This document shows positions 22,024 through 30,661 of a stretch of DNA of 64,000 bases, piece after piece. Both the position numbers and the translations under genes were made by a program. The notes beneath the pieces are model-generated. The model was given only the letters and a program-made list of their open reading frames with translations, searched no databases and was not told the DNA's origin. Source of the DNA: Rhynchopus euleeides (lineage: Eukaryota; Euglenozoa; Diplonemea; Diplonemida; Diplonemidae); NCBI GenBank assembly GCA_963210315.1, contig OY723261.1:1984001-2048000 (forward strand), given 5' to 3'. Positions within the stretch are counted from its first letter, which is position 1. Each line of letters begins with the position of its first letter.

Positions 22024-22778
22024 CAGGGGGGGGTCGAATAAACGTACTTAGTTGAATAGTAGTACTTAGCCGAATAGTAGTACTTATTTTTTTGGGGCTC
22101 TGGGGCACGTTGGGCCGTTGAATACAAGTACTTACTTTGCCCACCCGTTTTTTTGGGAAGTATCTCGTTTTTTTTGAGATTTTCTTTTTGGAGGACCGCC
22201 TGCCAGTGGAGGGGGCACACAAATCCACAAACTTTGGGGCAAGGAATGGGGACAAGGTCTATTGGTGCCACTTCGGGGAACCAGGGTGCACGGGCCCCGC
22301 AAACCCGCAAGCTCATGCGGTCCAGAGGCATCAGAACCACTGCTGAAGCCCGCCGCGCATTCCCTCAGCTACGGCGTCCGCAGTCCCCACCACCACCGCC
22401 CCAGACAAAGCTCACCGTAGACCTGTGACATCCACCAACAGGGCCAATATCTTCGGCTGGTGTCGATATAGTGACGACGTCGGATGCTTTCATCTGCTCA
22501 CGGAATGCCTCAAGAGGATGGGCCACAGCCAGGCGCTCCCCGGCCTTCCTTCAACGAAGTGATCTGGGCCAGGGCACGCAGCAGTGACCAGCGCGCCCCT
22601 GGTGGACCAAATAGCCCCGCAGAGCCCCTGCAAACAGTGTTTTTAGGAAAAGTTGAATAGACGTACTACGTACGTCTATTCGCTCGCAACGTATTTTATA
22701 CTTTTTTGGCGAGGTCGATTTAGGCCCGCCCGTTCGCCGAATAGTAGTACTTAGTACGTTTATTTGACCCCCCCCTGT
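22024..22778. mobile_element. Non-autonomous element D with TAAACGTTTTA duplication
   Basis: The left end CAGGGGGGGGTCGAATAAAC and right end GTTTATTTGACCCCCCCCTG form inverted repeats that extend about 28 bp. Identical direct repeats TAAACGTTTTA flank the element at 22013-22023 and 22779-22789. CAGGG termini suggest a hAT relative, although the flanking identity (11 bp) exceeds the usual 8. Subterminal GAATAGTAGTACTTA words occur several times. No gene is seen inside. Confidence 0.7.
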
Positions 22779-22789
22779 AAACGTTTTAA

Positions 22790-24277
22790 AGTTTAAAACG
22801 CCGTTTTAAATTATTTAAAACGGGGTTTAAAACGGCAAAAACCCCTGCAAAATATAGGGGGAGACTTTTCGATTTTTTTTTCTGGAACCCAAAATTGATC
22901 GTTTTGGGCCATCTGAGGCCATCTTCGGCAAAAAAATCCAATTTTGAGGCTCCCTGGGGGTCCCAAATAGGTGAACAAATTCCCTGTGTGAAATAGCCTA
23001 TTGCAGGCCTTTTGAGCATGATCAGGCAAACACAGCTGTGTGGCAGGGCTTTCTGCGAAAATTCGCCTCCTGGTGAAGTGGGCTACTTTTCACCCTCCAT
23101 TCACCCTGGCCTCAACCCGTTCCTCTGCTCACCCTGACGCAAGCTCATGCCCTCATCGTTGACAATCACCCAGAAAAGATTCAGGATGGTACAGTACAGA
23201 CTCGGGTGCACGAACGATCCAACGGTGGTGCCTGTTTGACTTGCTGGTGTATGGTTGATCATTGCTTGTTACGTACATTTCGCTTTCTCAGCGCCCCCGC
23301 CTTCACCGAAACCCGATGCCCAACACGAGCGGTGTGGCGCCCGTGGTACTGACCCCTTCGGACCTTAACTCCAGCGGTAGCCGCCGGTTTCTTCAAAGAA
23401 ACTCATCGATGATGTCCCCCCAGAGTGCAGGTTCCTGCTGCCTACCCACGGTCATTAGGGTGCCGAGAGAATGGCTAGGTGATCAATAATTGTCCCAAAC
23501 ACTAGCTTGGCAACAGCCAGAGCAACCCCAGGTGGGGCGCAGCCGAGTGCTGCAACCATCGTTCTGACAGCAACAACATCACCTGGCTGTCTTGTTGAAC
23601 ACAGCCGTGATGAAGCTGGCTGCACTTCCTGTTTGGAGTTCATCGGGATCCGTTCTGCAAAAGTGAAAGTTGGAGGCAAAGAATAGATGATGAGGATGGT
23701 TGCGCCTTTTGTAGGCTTCTCTCGATCAGAGAAGTCGGGCGTCCATAGGAGAGTAAAGGGAATACAGATATGCTCCTCTCAAAGAGGGGCAGGCCAAAGG
23801 TAGGCTCCAGGTGGCAACTGGAACTGTGCAACTTTTCCAGAAGGTGCTTCCAGGACTGTCGAAGGAGCTGGTGGAGTTCGCTGGGTCCATTGCCATCCCC
23901 ATCATGGTGATCCGGCCTTCAACCTGCGACTTTGTATCATGGATTCAGCTCAAAAGGGTGCACATCGAGTGATGCAAGATGAAGATTCGACACTCCAGAA
24001 ATATGCTGATGTCAAACTGCATTATTCCTGAGAACAACGGAGGGGGTGTGCCAACTGATGCCGGTGCGATTGATGCAACCCTCACCACGACGTCAGTGCC
24101 ACCTATTTTCCACCAATAATGTGTCCGCTGTGACAGGAATGCAGGAATAATCACCCAGAATATGAGCTGGGGGGCCTCAGGGGGCATGGAAAAATTTTTT
24201 TGGCCGAAAAAAATTTTTTTTGGTGTGAAAACACCACAGAAACGCCCTGTTTTAACCCCCGTTTTAAACTCCGTTTT
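22790..24277. repeat. Foldback-like region E with AAACG-rich ends
   Basis: The left part (22790-22845) and right part (24228-24275) carry mutually inverted runs of TTTAAAACG and CGTTTTAAA words. The interior has no recognisable gene; frames below 120 residues show no family resemblance. Exact ends were not fixed. Confidence 0.4.
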
Positions 24278-24746
24278 ACTGGGGGGGGGCAAATACAAGG
24301 GTATACTCTTCTATTCACCGTGCCAGCTTACGTAATTCGGGGTTTTCAAAAAATTGTTTTTTAGCTGAAAAGTTGTCTACCATGCAAATACAAGAGTATA
24401 TACTCTTGTATTTGCATACTAGAAATGTGGCCTCCGGGTGGGCCCTCATGGGGCAGCGGCGCCGAATAGACAATACCAGCGTCCTTTTGGCCTTTCCCAC
24501 CCCGAGGCGACTCCCACCCGTCCGTGACGACTCCAGACAGGAGGCCCACTGGCCTGGGGGAGGTCATTGGAAGCACAAATTATGATGAAACCCCCACAAA
24601 AGTTCTCCAAAAGTCTAGTATGCAAATACAAGAGTATACTCTTGTATTTGCTCGGTGAACTTTTTAAAATCGCGATTTCTGGAGTACTCTTGTATTAGCA
24701 TATACCCTTGTATTTGCATATACTCTTGTATTTGCCCCCCCCCAGT
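24278..24746. mobile_element. Non-autonomous element F with GCAAATACAAG repeats
   Basis: Termini are ACTGGGGGGGGGCAAATACA at the left and TGTATTTGCCCCCCCCCAGT at the right. If the element starts at CTGGG, TA flanks both sides, as for Tc1/mariner-like insertions; this is tentative. Two perfect internal palindromes centre on GAGTATA (24381-24419 and 24618-24655). Confidence 0.6.
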
Positions 24747-24775
24747 AAATTAATTTAAAACGCGTTTTAATTTAA

Positions 24776-26673
24776 CCCTTTCTGTCCGGGAAGCCACTAC
24801 AGTGGCTTTGCACTTTGCTTACGTAAGTAAATAATTATGCACTTCGAATTTTTCAGGATTTTGAACGATTTTGGCCGTGCTCGTAGCATTCCCCGTTGAG
24901 GGGGTCGCTATTTCGTGTTCTCCTGGCCGCACGGAGGCATTGCCTTACGTCGCCTCTTCCTCTTTTCCTTTGGTGGTGTGTTGGTCTGGCACAGAGGGCG
25001 GGACCGTGCTGATATGCACAGTGACGACTCTCCCTTTTGTTTTGTGCCCGCCTCCACCGAGATTCGGCTGATGCCTCTCAGACTGGGGGCGGGCGGTCGC
25101 CGACCCTTTTCTGTACGAGGTTTTCCACAGGCTGCACACCTGCCCCGCGGCTGTGTGGCAGTCTTCGCGGAGTGCAATGCGAAGGTCTGGCCTGACGTGG
25201 TGTGACTATTTAGACTCCAGGTGTCTCCACCCTTCCTGGTCTGGGGAGCCTCGGTACCCAAGCAGTTTTCGGTCATGCCCTGGACCACGGCCGTGCTAGA
25301 CTCCTGGTGCAGGCACCCGTCATGGTCCGGGGACGGCCCCCCCAGGCAGTTTAACGTCTTACCCAGGACCTGGTGGAGAATGAGGGGTATTTTTTTGTAG
25401 GGTAAAAAGGGGGAGCTCAATCATTTCAAATGCAGCAAGGGTTCATGGGAAAGGTGGAGATCCATCCAACGTACTGCCGGAGGACAATTGCACCCTCAGG
25501 TGAGATTTTCGGGTTTGGGTAGTCCCTCATGGCCCCTATTTACGAGTCAACCATATCAGGTGTTCTTGTGCCCCATTTCGCTCGACTCCCCCGATCGTGG
25601 AAAGCTCTGGAGTTATTCTCCGCAAAAACACATCGATATGCAGACCCACAGAACACATTTCGACCCATCACAGGCGCGAGAGCTGGGGGGGCTGGGTGGG
25701 TATCAGAGGGTCTTGGGCAGGTATGGCCACTACAGTGGCTTTCACTTTGCCTATACAGGCAAAGTTATTTGAATTTCGAATTTTTCAAGATTTCTTTTTA
25801 TGGTGGAAACGGGGTGGACGAATCTTTCAAGTGCAACAAGAGTTGGTCGGAAAAGCGAAACTCTGACCAACTTGGCTCTGTAACAAAATTGCACCACAAG
25901 GTGGAATTTTCGGTGGTTTTGCCCTTGAAACCGCCTCCTGAACCTGCGTGGGAGGTATCGAGCTTTCCCGAGCATCTTTTTGCCCGATTCCTTCGATAAG
26001 GGAAAGGTTTCCGACAGATGTCATCTGGGAAATCAGTTTTCAGACCTCTGCATCTCGAATATCCGCTCCAACGGGCTGTGCCGATGCACCACCCGATTTC
26101 GGCCTCCAGCCACCCATCAGTGAAATATGGTGGAATTCTCTGATGGAGATTTGATGCCGTCAGTCATCGGGCGGACATCCTCCATGGCCCCAGAGGGGCA
26201 GGGAAGGGTGTTCTACCTCGATCCAGGTGCCCAACGGGCTCACGGGGTCGCTGGGGTGGCTCACAGTCAGGTCCCTCAGAACAGGTGTTTTTGCGCCTGT
26301 TGATTTACTTGCCTTGTGCAAACCACTGCCTTCCCAAGTAAATTGTCTTCCGCTCCACCTTTTTCAACATTTTTTTTTATCGGGAACTGCGCTGGAGCAG
26401 AACTGTTCGAGAACGCCATAGAACCCGAATTTTTTGGGCGGTCACACACCGCCCTGAATTTTTTTCTGGATTTTTTGCACCTCGATTTTTGGTTTCTCGG
26501 GCGAGGCCCACATGTGAAAATTTTTTTTCGGGAAAAAAACCGGAACAATGCAACGTTCTGCGAAAACGCAGTTCCCGATAAAAAAAATGTTGAAAAAGGT
26601 GGAGTGGAAGACAATTTACTTGGGAAGGCGAATTTTCCCAAAAATCGAAAAAATACCCCCCGGACAGAAAGGG
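24776..26673. mobile_element. piggyBac-like non-autonomous element A
   Basis: Terminal repeats are CCCTTTCTGTCCGGG (24776-24790) and CCCGGACAGAAAGGG (26659-26673), with TTAA on both outer sides (24772-24775, 26674-26677). TTAA target sites and CCCTTT starts are the signature of piggyBac-type transposons. It is 1,898 bp. It contains retroposon-like repeat R (24861-25373) and about 300 bp (25640-25960) missing from its inverted twin B. Its right part has inverted sub-repeats around CTCCACCTTTTTCAACATTT. No intact transposase was seen. Confidence 0.78.
24861..25373 (-). mobile_element. Dispersed repeat R, copy in element A
   Basis: This 0.5-kb repeat is the same as 28073-28596. Read on the minus strand it begins CCAGGTCCTGGGTAAGACG and ends ...CGAGCACGGCC followed by a TCGTTCA-containing unit. 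Element B lacks it at the matching point but carries it elsewhere. A minus-strand frame of about 120 residues (RGRCAACGKPRTEKG, KEKRKRRRK) is shared by copies but is not recognised. Confidence 0.65.
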
Positions 26674-26684
26674 TTAAAACATTT

Positions 26685-27051
26685 ACCTGGGACCCCCCGT
26701 GTATAAGTCCCCCCCCCCCTTACCCCCGTGTTTAAGTCCCCCCTGGGGGTCTGGCAGGGGGGGGACTTAAACACAGGGGGACCTAAACACGGGGGTGGGC
26801 TGGTCTGGAGGGTCATCAGGTGGCCCCTAGGCCCTCCAGGTGCTGTCTGAGTCGAAAAGTGGGGTGCCAAAAGTCCATCCGGACCGGAATTACCCCCCTA
26901 CGACAGCAGAGGAAGAGGTCTTCTTGGTCTCCACTGTGCCACCCCCGTGTTTAAGCCCCCCCTGTGTTTAGGTCCGCCCCCCCCGTGTTTAAGTCCCCCC
27001 CGGCCGAAAATCGCCTCCAGGGGGGGGACTTAAACACGGGGGGTCCCAGGT
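26685..27051. mobile_element. Foldback element C, copy 1 (empty site)
   Basis: It is 367 bp, with ends ACCTGGGACCCCCCGTGT and ACACGGGGGGTCCCAGGT. The interior is the inverse complement of the copy at 17827-22013. At the hAT insertion point it has an uninterrupted C-run (26709-26719), giving the pre-insertion sequence. It lies exactly between piggyBac-like elements A and B. Confidence 0.75.
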
Positions 27052-27062
27052 AAAACATTTAA

Positions 27063-28594
27063 CCCTTTCTGTCCGGGGGGTATTTTTTCGATTTTTGGGA
27101 AAATTCGCCTTCCCAAGTAAATTGTCTTCCACTCCACCTTTTTCAACATTTTTTTTTATCGGGAACTGCGTTTGCGCAGAACGTTGCATTGTTCCGGTTT
27201 TTTTCCCGAAAAAAAATTTCACATGTGGGCCTCGCCCGAGAAACCAAAAATCGAGGTGCAAAAAATCCAGAAAAAAATTCAGGGCGGTGTGTGACCGCCC
27301 AAAAAATCCGGGTTCTATGGCGTTCTCGAACAGTTCTGCTCCAGCGCAGTTCCCGATAAAAAAAAATGTTGAAAAAGGTGGAGCGGAAGACAATTTACTT
27401 GGGAAGGCAGTGGTTTGCACAAGGCAAATAAATCAACAGGTGCAAAAACACATGTTCTGAGGTACCTGACTGTGAGCCACCCCAGCGACCCCGTTAGCCC
27501 GTTGGGCACCTGGATCGAGGTAGAACACCCTTCCCTGCCCCTCTGGGGCCATGGAGGATGTCCGCCCGATGACTGACGGCATCAAATCTCCATCAGAGAA
27601 TTCCACCATATTTCACTGATGGGTGGCTGGAGGCCGAAATCGGGTGGTGCATCGGCACAGCCCGTTGGGGCGGATATTCGAGATGCAGAGGTCTGAAAAC
27701 TGATTTCCCAGATGACATCTGTCGGAAACCTTTCCCTTATCGAAGGAATCGGGCAAAAAGATGCTCGGGAAAGCTATGGTGTTCTGTGGGTCTGCATATC
27801 GATGTGTTTTTGCGGAGAATAACTCCGGAGCTTTCCACGATCGGGGGAGTCGAGCGAAATGGGGCACAAGAACACCTGATATGGTTGACTCGTAAATAGG
27901 GGCCATGAGGGACGACCCAAACCCGAAAATCTCACCTGAGTGTGCAATTGTCCTCCGGCAGTACGTTGGACGGATCTCCACCTTTCCCATGAACCCTTGC
28001 TGCATTTGAAAGGATTGAGCTCCCCCATTTTACCATACAAAAAAATCCTGAAAAATTCGAAGTGCATAATTATTGAACGATTTTGAACGATTTTTGGCCG
28101 TGCTCGTAGCATTCCCCGTTGAGGGGGTCGCTATTTCGTGTTCTCCTGGCCGCACGGAGGCATTGCCTTACGTCGCCTCTTCCTCTTTTCCTTTGGTGGT
28201 GTGTTGGTCTGGCACAGAGGGCGGGACCGTGCTGATATGCACAGTGACGACTCTCCCTTTTGTTTTGTGCCCGCCTCCACCGAGATTCGGCTGATGCCTC
28301 TCAGACTGGGGGCGGGCGGTCGCCGACCCTTTTCTGTACGAGGTTTTCCACAGGCTGCACACCTGCCCCGCGGCTGTGTGGCAGTCTTCGCGGAGTGCAA
28401 TGCGAAGGTCTGGCCTGACGTGGTGTGACTATTTAGACTCCAGGTGTCTCCACCCTTCCTGGTCTGGGGAGCCTCGGTACCCAAGCAGTTTTCGGTCATG
28501 CCCTGGACCACGGCCGTGCTAGACTCCTGGTGCAGGCACCCGTCATGGTCCGGGGACGGCCCCCCCAGGCAGTTTAACGTCTTACCCAGGACCT

Positions 28595-28637
<43 letters not shown>

Positions 28638-28708
28638 TTATTTTTTTAGTTATTTACTTACGTAAGCAAAGTGCAAAGCCACTGTAGTGGCTTCCCGGAC
28701 AGAAAGGG
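27063..28708. mobile_element. piggyBac-like non-autonomous element B
   Basis: This is an inverted copy of element A. Termini are CCCTTTCTGTCCGGG (27063-27077) and CCCGGACAGAAAGGG (28694-28708), flanked by TTAA at 27059-27062 and 28709-28712. It is 1,646 bp. It lacks the 300 bp found in A and carries repeat R at a different position and in the opposite orientation relative to the element. A 39-nt T-run (28597-28635) sits next to R. Confidence 0.78.
28073..28596 (-). mobile_element. Dispersed repeat R, copy in element B
   Basis: From GGCCGTGCTCG (28096) to ACCTGG (28596) it has the same 501-bp length as the copy in A. On the minus strand the 3' end carries two tandem AAAATCGTTCA units, whereas A has one. 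Short tandem 3' tails of this kind are typical of RTE-type LINEs and their SINEs. Confidence 0.65.
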
Positions 28709-28712
28709 TTAA

Positions 28713-29726
28713 AACGTTTAAAACGTAAAGTTTTAAATGGGGGCTAACAACAATGGGGGGGGGGGTAGAGGGTGGGACTCCCACACCCCTAGGCTTGTGT
28801 GGCATAAGGCACATTTTGTGTGTGGCACATGCGTGCATTATGCCACACAAGCCTAGGGGTGGGAGGGCGTGAACAGGGCGGGGTGTGGGCGGGCGTGAAC
28901 AGAGAGATTGATCCTTGGGAGGTTCCTAAGCTCCAAAGGAGACGGGCGTGTTCTCGGGTAGGTGCAACCTCTGTCTTGCCCCCACTTGTGTTGCTGATGA
29001 GGGCTGAGAATTCTCGTCGCGAATTTCCTCACACAAGCGATGTACGGGTCCACCGGGTGGGTGGGTGGGTGGGGTGGGTCTGGATATGTGTTTCCTGACC
29101 CCGTTTTCTACCCTTCCCGCCCTGATTGTTCCGCAACACCAACAAAAACACACGAACTAAAAAAATTCAAAAAAAAATGTGCGCAGCAGGGTTGTCCCAG
29201 TGTCCAGCCCTTTGGCCCTCGGAACATCTTTCCGGCGCTTCTTCTCTTCAACAGGGCTGTGTGTGTGGTGCATCCAGGAGAAGCCACCACCCTACCCCAC
29301 GTTGACTCCCTCTTCCTGCAGTGTCCAACAGGTGGCACCACGCGGTGTTGTCATGTTGCTTTCTATCTCCCACAGAGCCCGAACCTACCAAGCGGTGCTT
29401 CCACAGGCCAATTCTAGCCCGGGTGCTGCGAGTGGGTGGTGCGCAGTGCGTCTGTGAGTGCCGAGGAGGTAGGTCAATGGAGGCGTGGGGGCGTCCTTTG
29501 GGAAAACGGAGGGGTGGGGTGGGGTAGGGTGGGGGTTGGGGGTGGGGGTGGGTTTCGAAACACCTGGAAGCTCCTGTCATACGCCAGATGTGCCGCGTCC
29601 CCCCCCACCCCTGCCTTTCTTTGGAGGGTCTTGGCGGGACATTTGGAATGCTGCCGTCTGATGATCTCTTGCACCTGTGCCCCCTGTGCCGGTACAAATC
29701 ACAATGCTTGATTGCCGCAAAGGTAA
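28713..29726. other. Spacer upstream of the guide-RNA cluster
   Basis: No certain gene. Two stretches look like exon borders: CCCACAG at 29373 with GAG|GTAGGT at 29468, and GCAAAG|GTAAGT at 29722. A short frame ending CPLCRYKSQCLIAAK runs up to the second donor and could splice in phase 0 to the acceptor at 30616 of the PUB-domain gene, placing the guide RNAs in an intron. This is unproven. Confidence 0.35.
28782..28864. repeat. Long hairpin around CCTAGGCTTGT
   Basis: CCCACACCCCTAGGCTTGT (from 28782) pairs with ACAAGCCTAGGGGTGGG on the right; the stem continues into GGCATAA/TTATGCC with a 2-nt difference. The loop is about 30 nt. The function is unknown. Confidence 0.6.
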
Positions 29727-29793
29727 GTGTTTGCACGCATATCCGTGGCATCGCCTGTCACTCATGCGTGTCGCGGCTACTGGCAGCACGAGA
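29727..29793 (+). ncRNA. H/ACA-like (AGA-box) guide RNA, copy 1
   Basis: A 67-nt single hairpin. The lower stem pairs GTGTT(T)GC (1-8) with GCAGCAC (57-63). The left pocket strand is ACGCATAT (9-16). The upper stem is CCGTGGCA/TGTCGCGG (17-24 with 43-50). The right pocket strand is CTACTG (51-56), and an AGA box occupies 65-67, 14 nt after the pocket top. GCATAT and CTACTGGC are complementary to AUAUGC and GCCAGUAG of SSU rRNA, leaving U and C unpaired between them, so the predicted target is the U of GUAGUC near position 24. Single-hairpin, AGA-box guides are characteristic of Euglenozoa. Confidence 0.85.
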
Positions 29794-29831
29794 TACCAAC
29801 TCACGTAAATTATAGACGACTGTTGCATCCA

Positions 29832-29898
29832 GTGTTTGCACGCATATCCATTTCAACGCTTCATATTTATGCGTGATGTGGCTACTGGCAACACGAGA
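29832..29898 (+). ncRNA. H/ACA-like (AGA-box) guide RNA, copy 2
   Basis: Same length, pocket strands and AGA box as copy 1. The upper stem reads CCATTTCA/TGATGTGG: pair 19-48 is A-U instead of G-C, and pair 22-45 is U-A instead of A-U or G-U. The lower-stem pair 4-60 is U-A instead of U-G. These compensatory changes support the fold. One internal mismatch (21-46) is present. Confidence 0.85.
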
Positions 29899-29925
29899 TA
29901 TGGCCTCCGTGAATTCCAAGCAGCA

Positions 29926-29992
29926 GTGTTTGCACGCATATCCGTGACATCGCCTATCATTCATGCGTGTCGCGGCTACTGGCAGCACGAGA
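29926..29992 (+). ncRNA. H/ACA-like (AGA-box) guide RNA, copy 3
   Basis: Upper stem CCGTGACA/TGTCGCGG with eight pairs including one G-U. Pocket strands and AGA box are identical to the other copies. It is separated from copy 2 by only 27 nt. Confidence 0.85.
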
Positions 29993-30106
29993 TAATGTAG
30001 TGCACCCATCCGTTTATCCATGCCAGCATGGTGGCTGGTAGGGTGGGAACACAGTGAGTGCCCTGAGTCTCATCTGTCGGACGTTAGATCGAGCCTCGTG
30101 AAATCA

Positions 30107-30173
30107 GTGTTTGCACGCATATCCGTGACATCGCCTACCATTCATGCGTGTCGCGGCTACTGGCAGCACGAGA
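30107..30173 (+). ncRNA. H/ACA-like (AGA-box) guide RNA, copy 4
   Basis: It differs from copy 3 by one base in the apical loop. It follows a 114-nt spacer and begins the second three-unit block (copies 4-6 repeat the order of copies 1-3 with similar spacers). Confidence 0.85.
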
Positions 30174-30213
30174 ACGAACACCTCATGTAAATTATAGACA
30201 ACCGTTGCATCCA

Positions 30214-30280
30214 GTGTTTGCACGCATATCCATTTCAACGCTTCATATTTATGCGTGATGTGGCTACTGGCAACACGAGA
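30214..30280 (+). ncRNA. H/ACA-like (AGA-box) guide RNA, copy 5
   Basis: Identical to copy 2 over all 67 nt, including the compensatory stem changes. The preceding 40-nt spacer resembles the one before copy 2. Confidence 0.85.
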
Positions 30281-30307
30281 CATCACCTGCGTGAATTCCA
30301 AGCAGCA

Positions 30308-30374
30308 GTGTTTGCACGCATATCCGTGACATCGCCTATCATTCATGCGTGTCGCGGCTACTGGCAGCACGAGA
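30308..30374 (+). ncRNA. H/ACA-like (AGA-box) guide RNA, copy 6
   Basis: Identical to copy 3. The 27-nt spacer before it ends GTGAATTCCAAGCAGCA, like the spacer before copy 3. Confidence 0.85.
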
Positions 30375-30429
30375 TAACCCACAATGCACCCATTCGTTCA
30401 TCACGCGGGATGACGCAACCCATCGACCA

Positions 30430-30496
30430 GTGTTTGCACGCATATCCATAACAGCGCACCATACTCATGCGTGTCGTGGCTACTGGCAACACGAGA
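30430..30496 (+). ncRNA. H/ACA-like (AGA-box) guide RNA, copy 7
   Basis: A third stem variant: CCATAACA/TGTCGTGG, with A-U at 19-48 and one mismatch at 21-46. The apical loop differs most from the others, while both pocket strands and the AGA box are unchanged. It lies 166 nt before the PUB-domain gene start. Confidence 0.85.
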
Positions 30497-30661
30497 AACC
30501 GAACCCCCACACCATCACCACCACCACCCCACCCCATACACCCACAGGCTCTCCCTCCCTGTCTCTCACTCCCACCCTCTGTCTCAACCCACAACCACCC
30601 TCTCCCTCTCGCCCAGGGTGGTTCTTGTTCTGCTGTACACACGCAAGCCCTACCTGCCGCC

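Noticed and set aside
24908..25420. Minus-strand frame in repeat R as the C-terminus of a piggyBac transposase
   Set aside because: It has a basic region and a CxxC, but not the ordered Cys/His pattern of the piggyBac C-terminal finger, and R also occurs outside these elements.
29040..29711. Multi-exon gene upstream of the guide RNAs
   Set aside because: Candidate exon borders are visible, but the two best exons do not join in frame and encode nothing recognisable; kept only as a note.
29727..30496. CRISPR-like array (regular repeats with variable spacers)
   Set aside because: Repeats are 67 nt with conserved RNA fold and covariation, spacers vary widely in length and are themselves duplicated, and the setting is eukaryotic with introns.
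29727..30496. Alternative CACGCAT/ATGCGTG hairpin as the functional fold of the 67-nt units
   Set aside because: It is invariant, so covariation cannot support it, and it leaves no pocket. The adopted fold has compensatory changes, the 14-nt spacing to AGA and a matching rRNA target.
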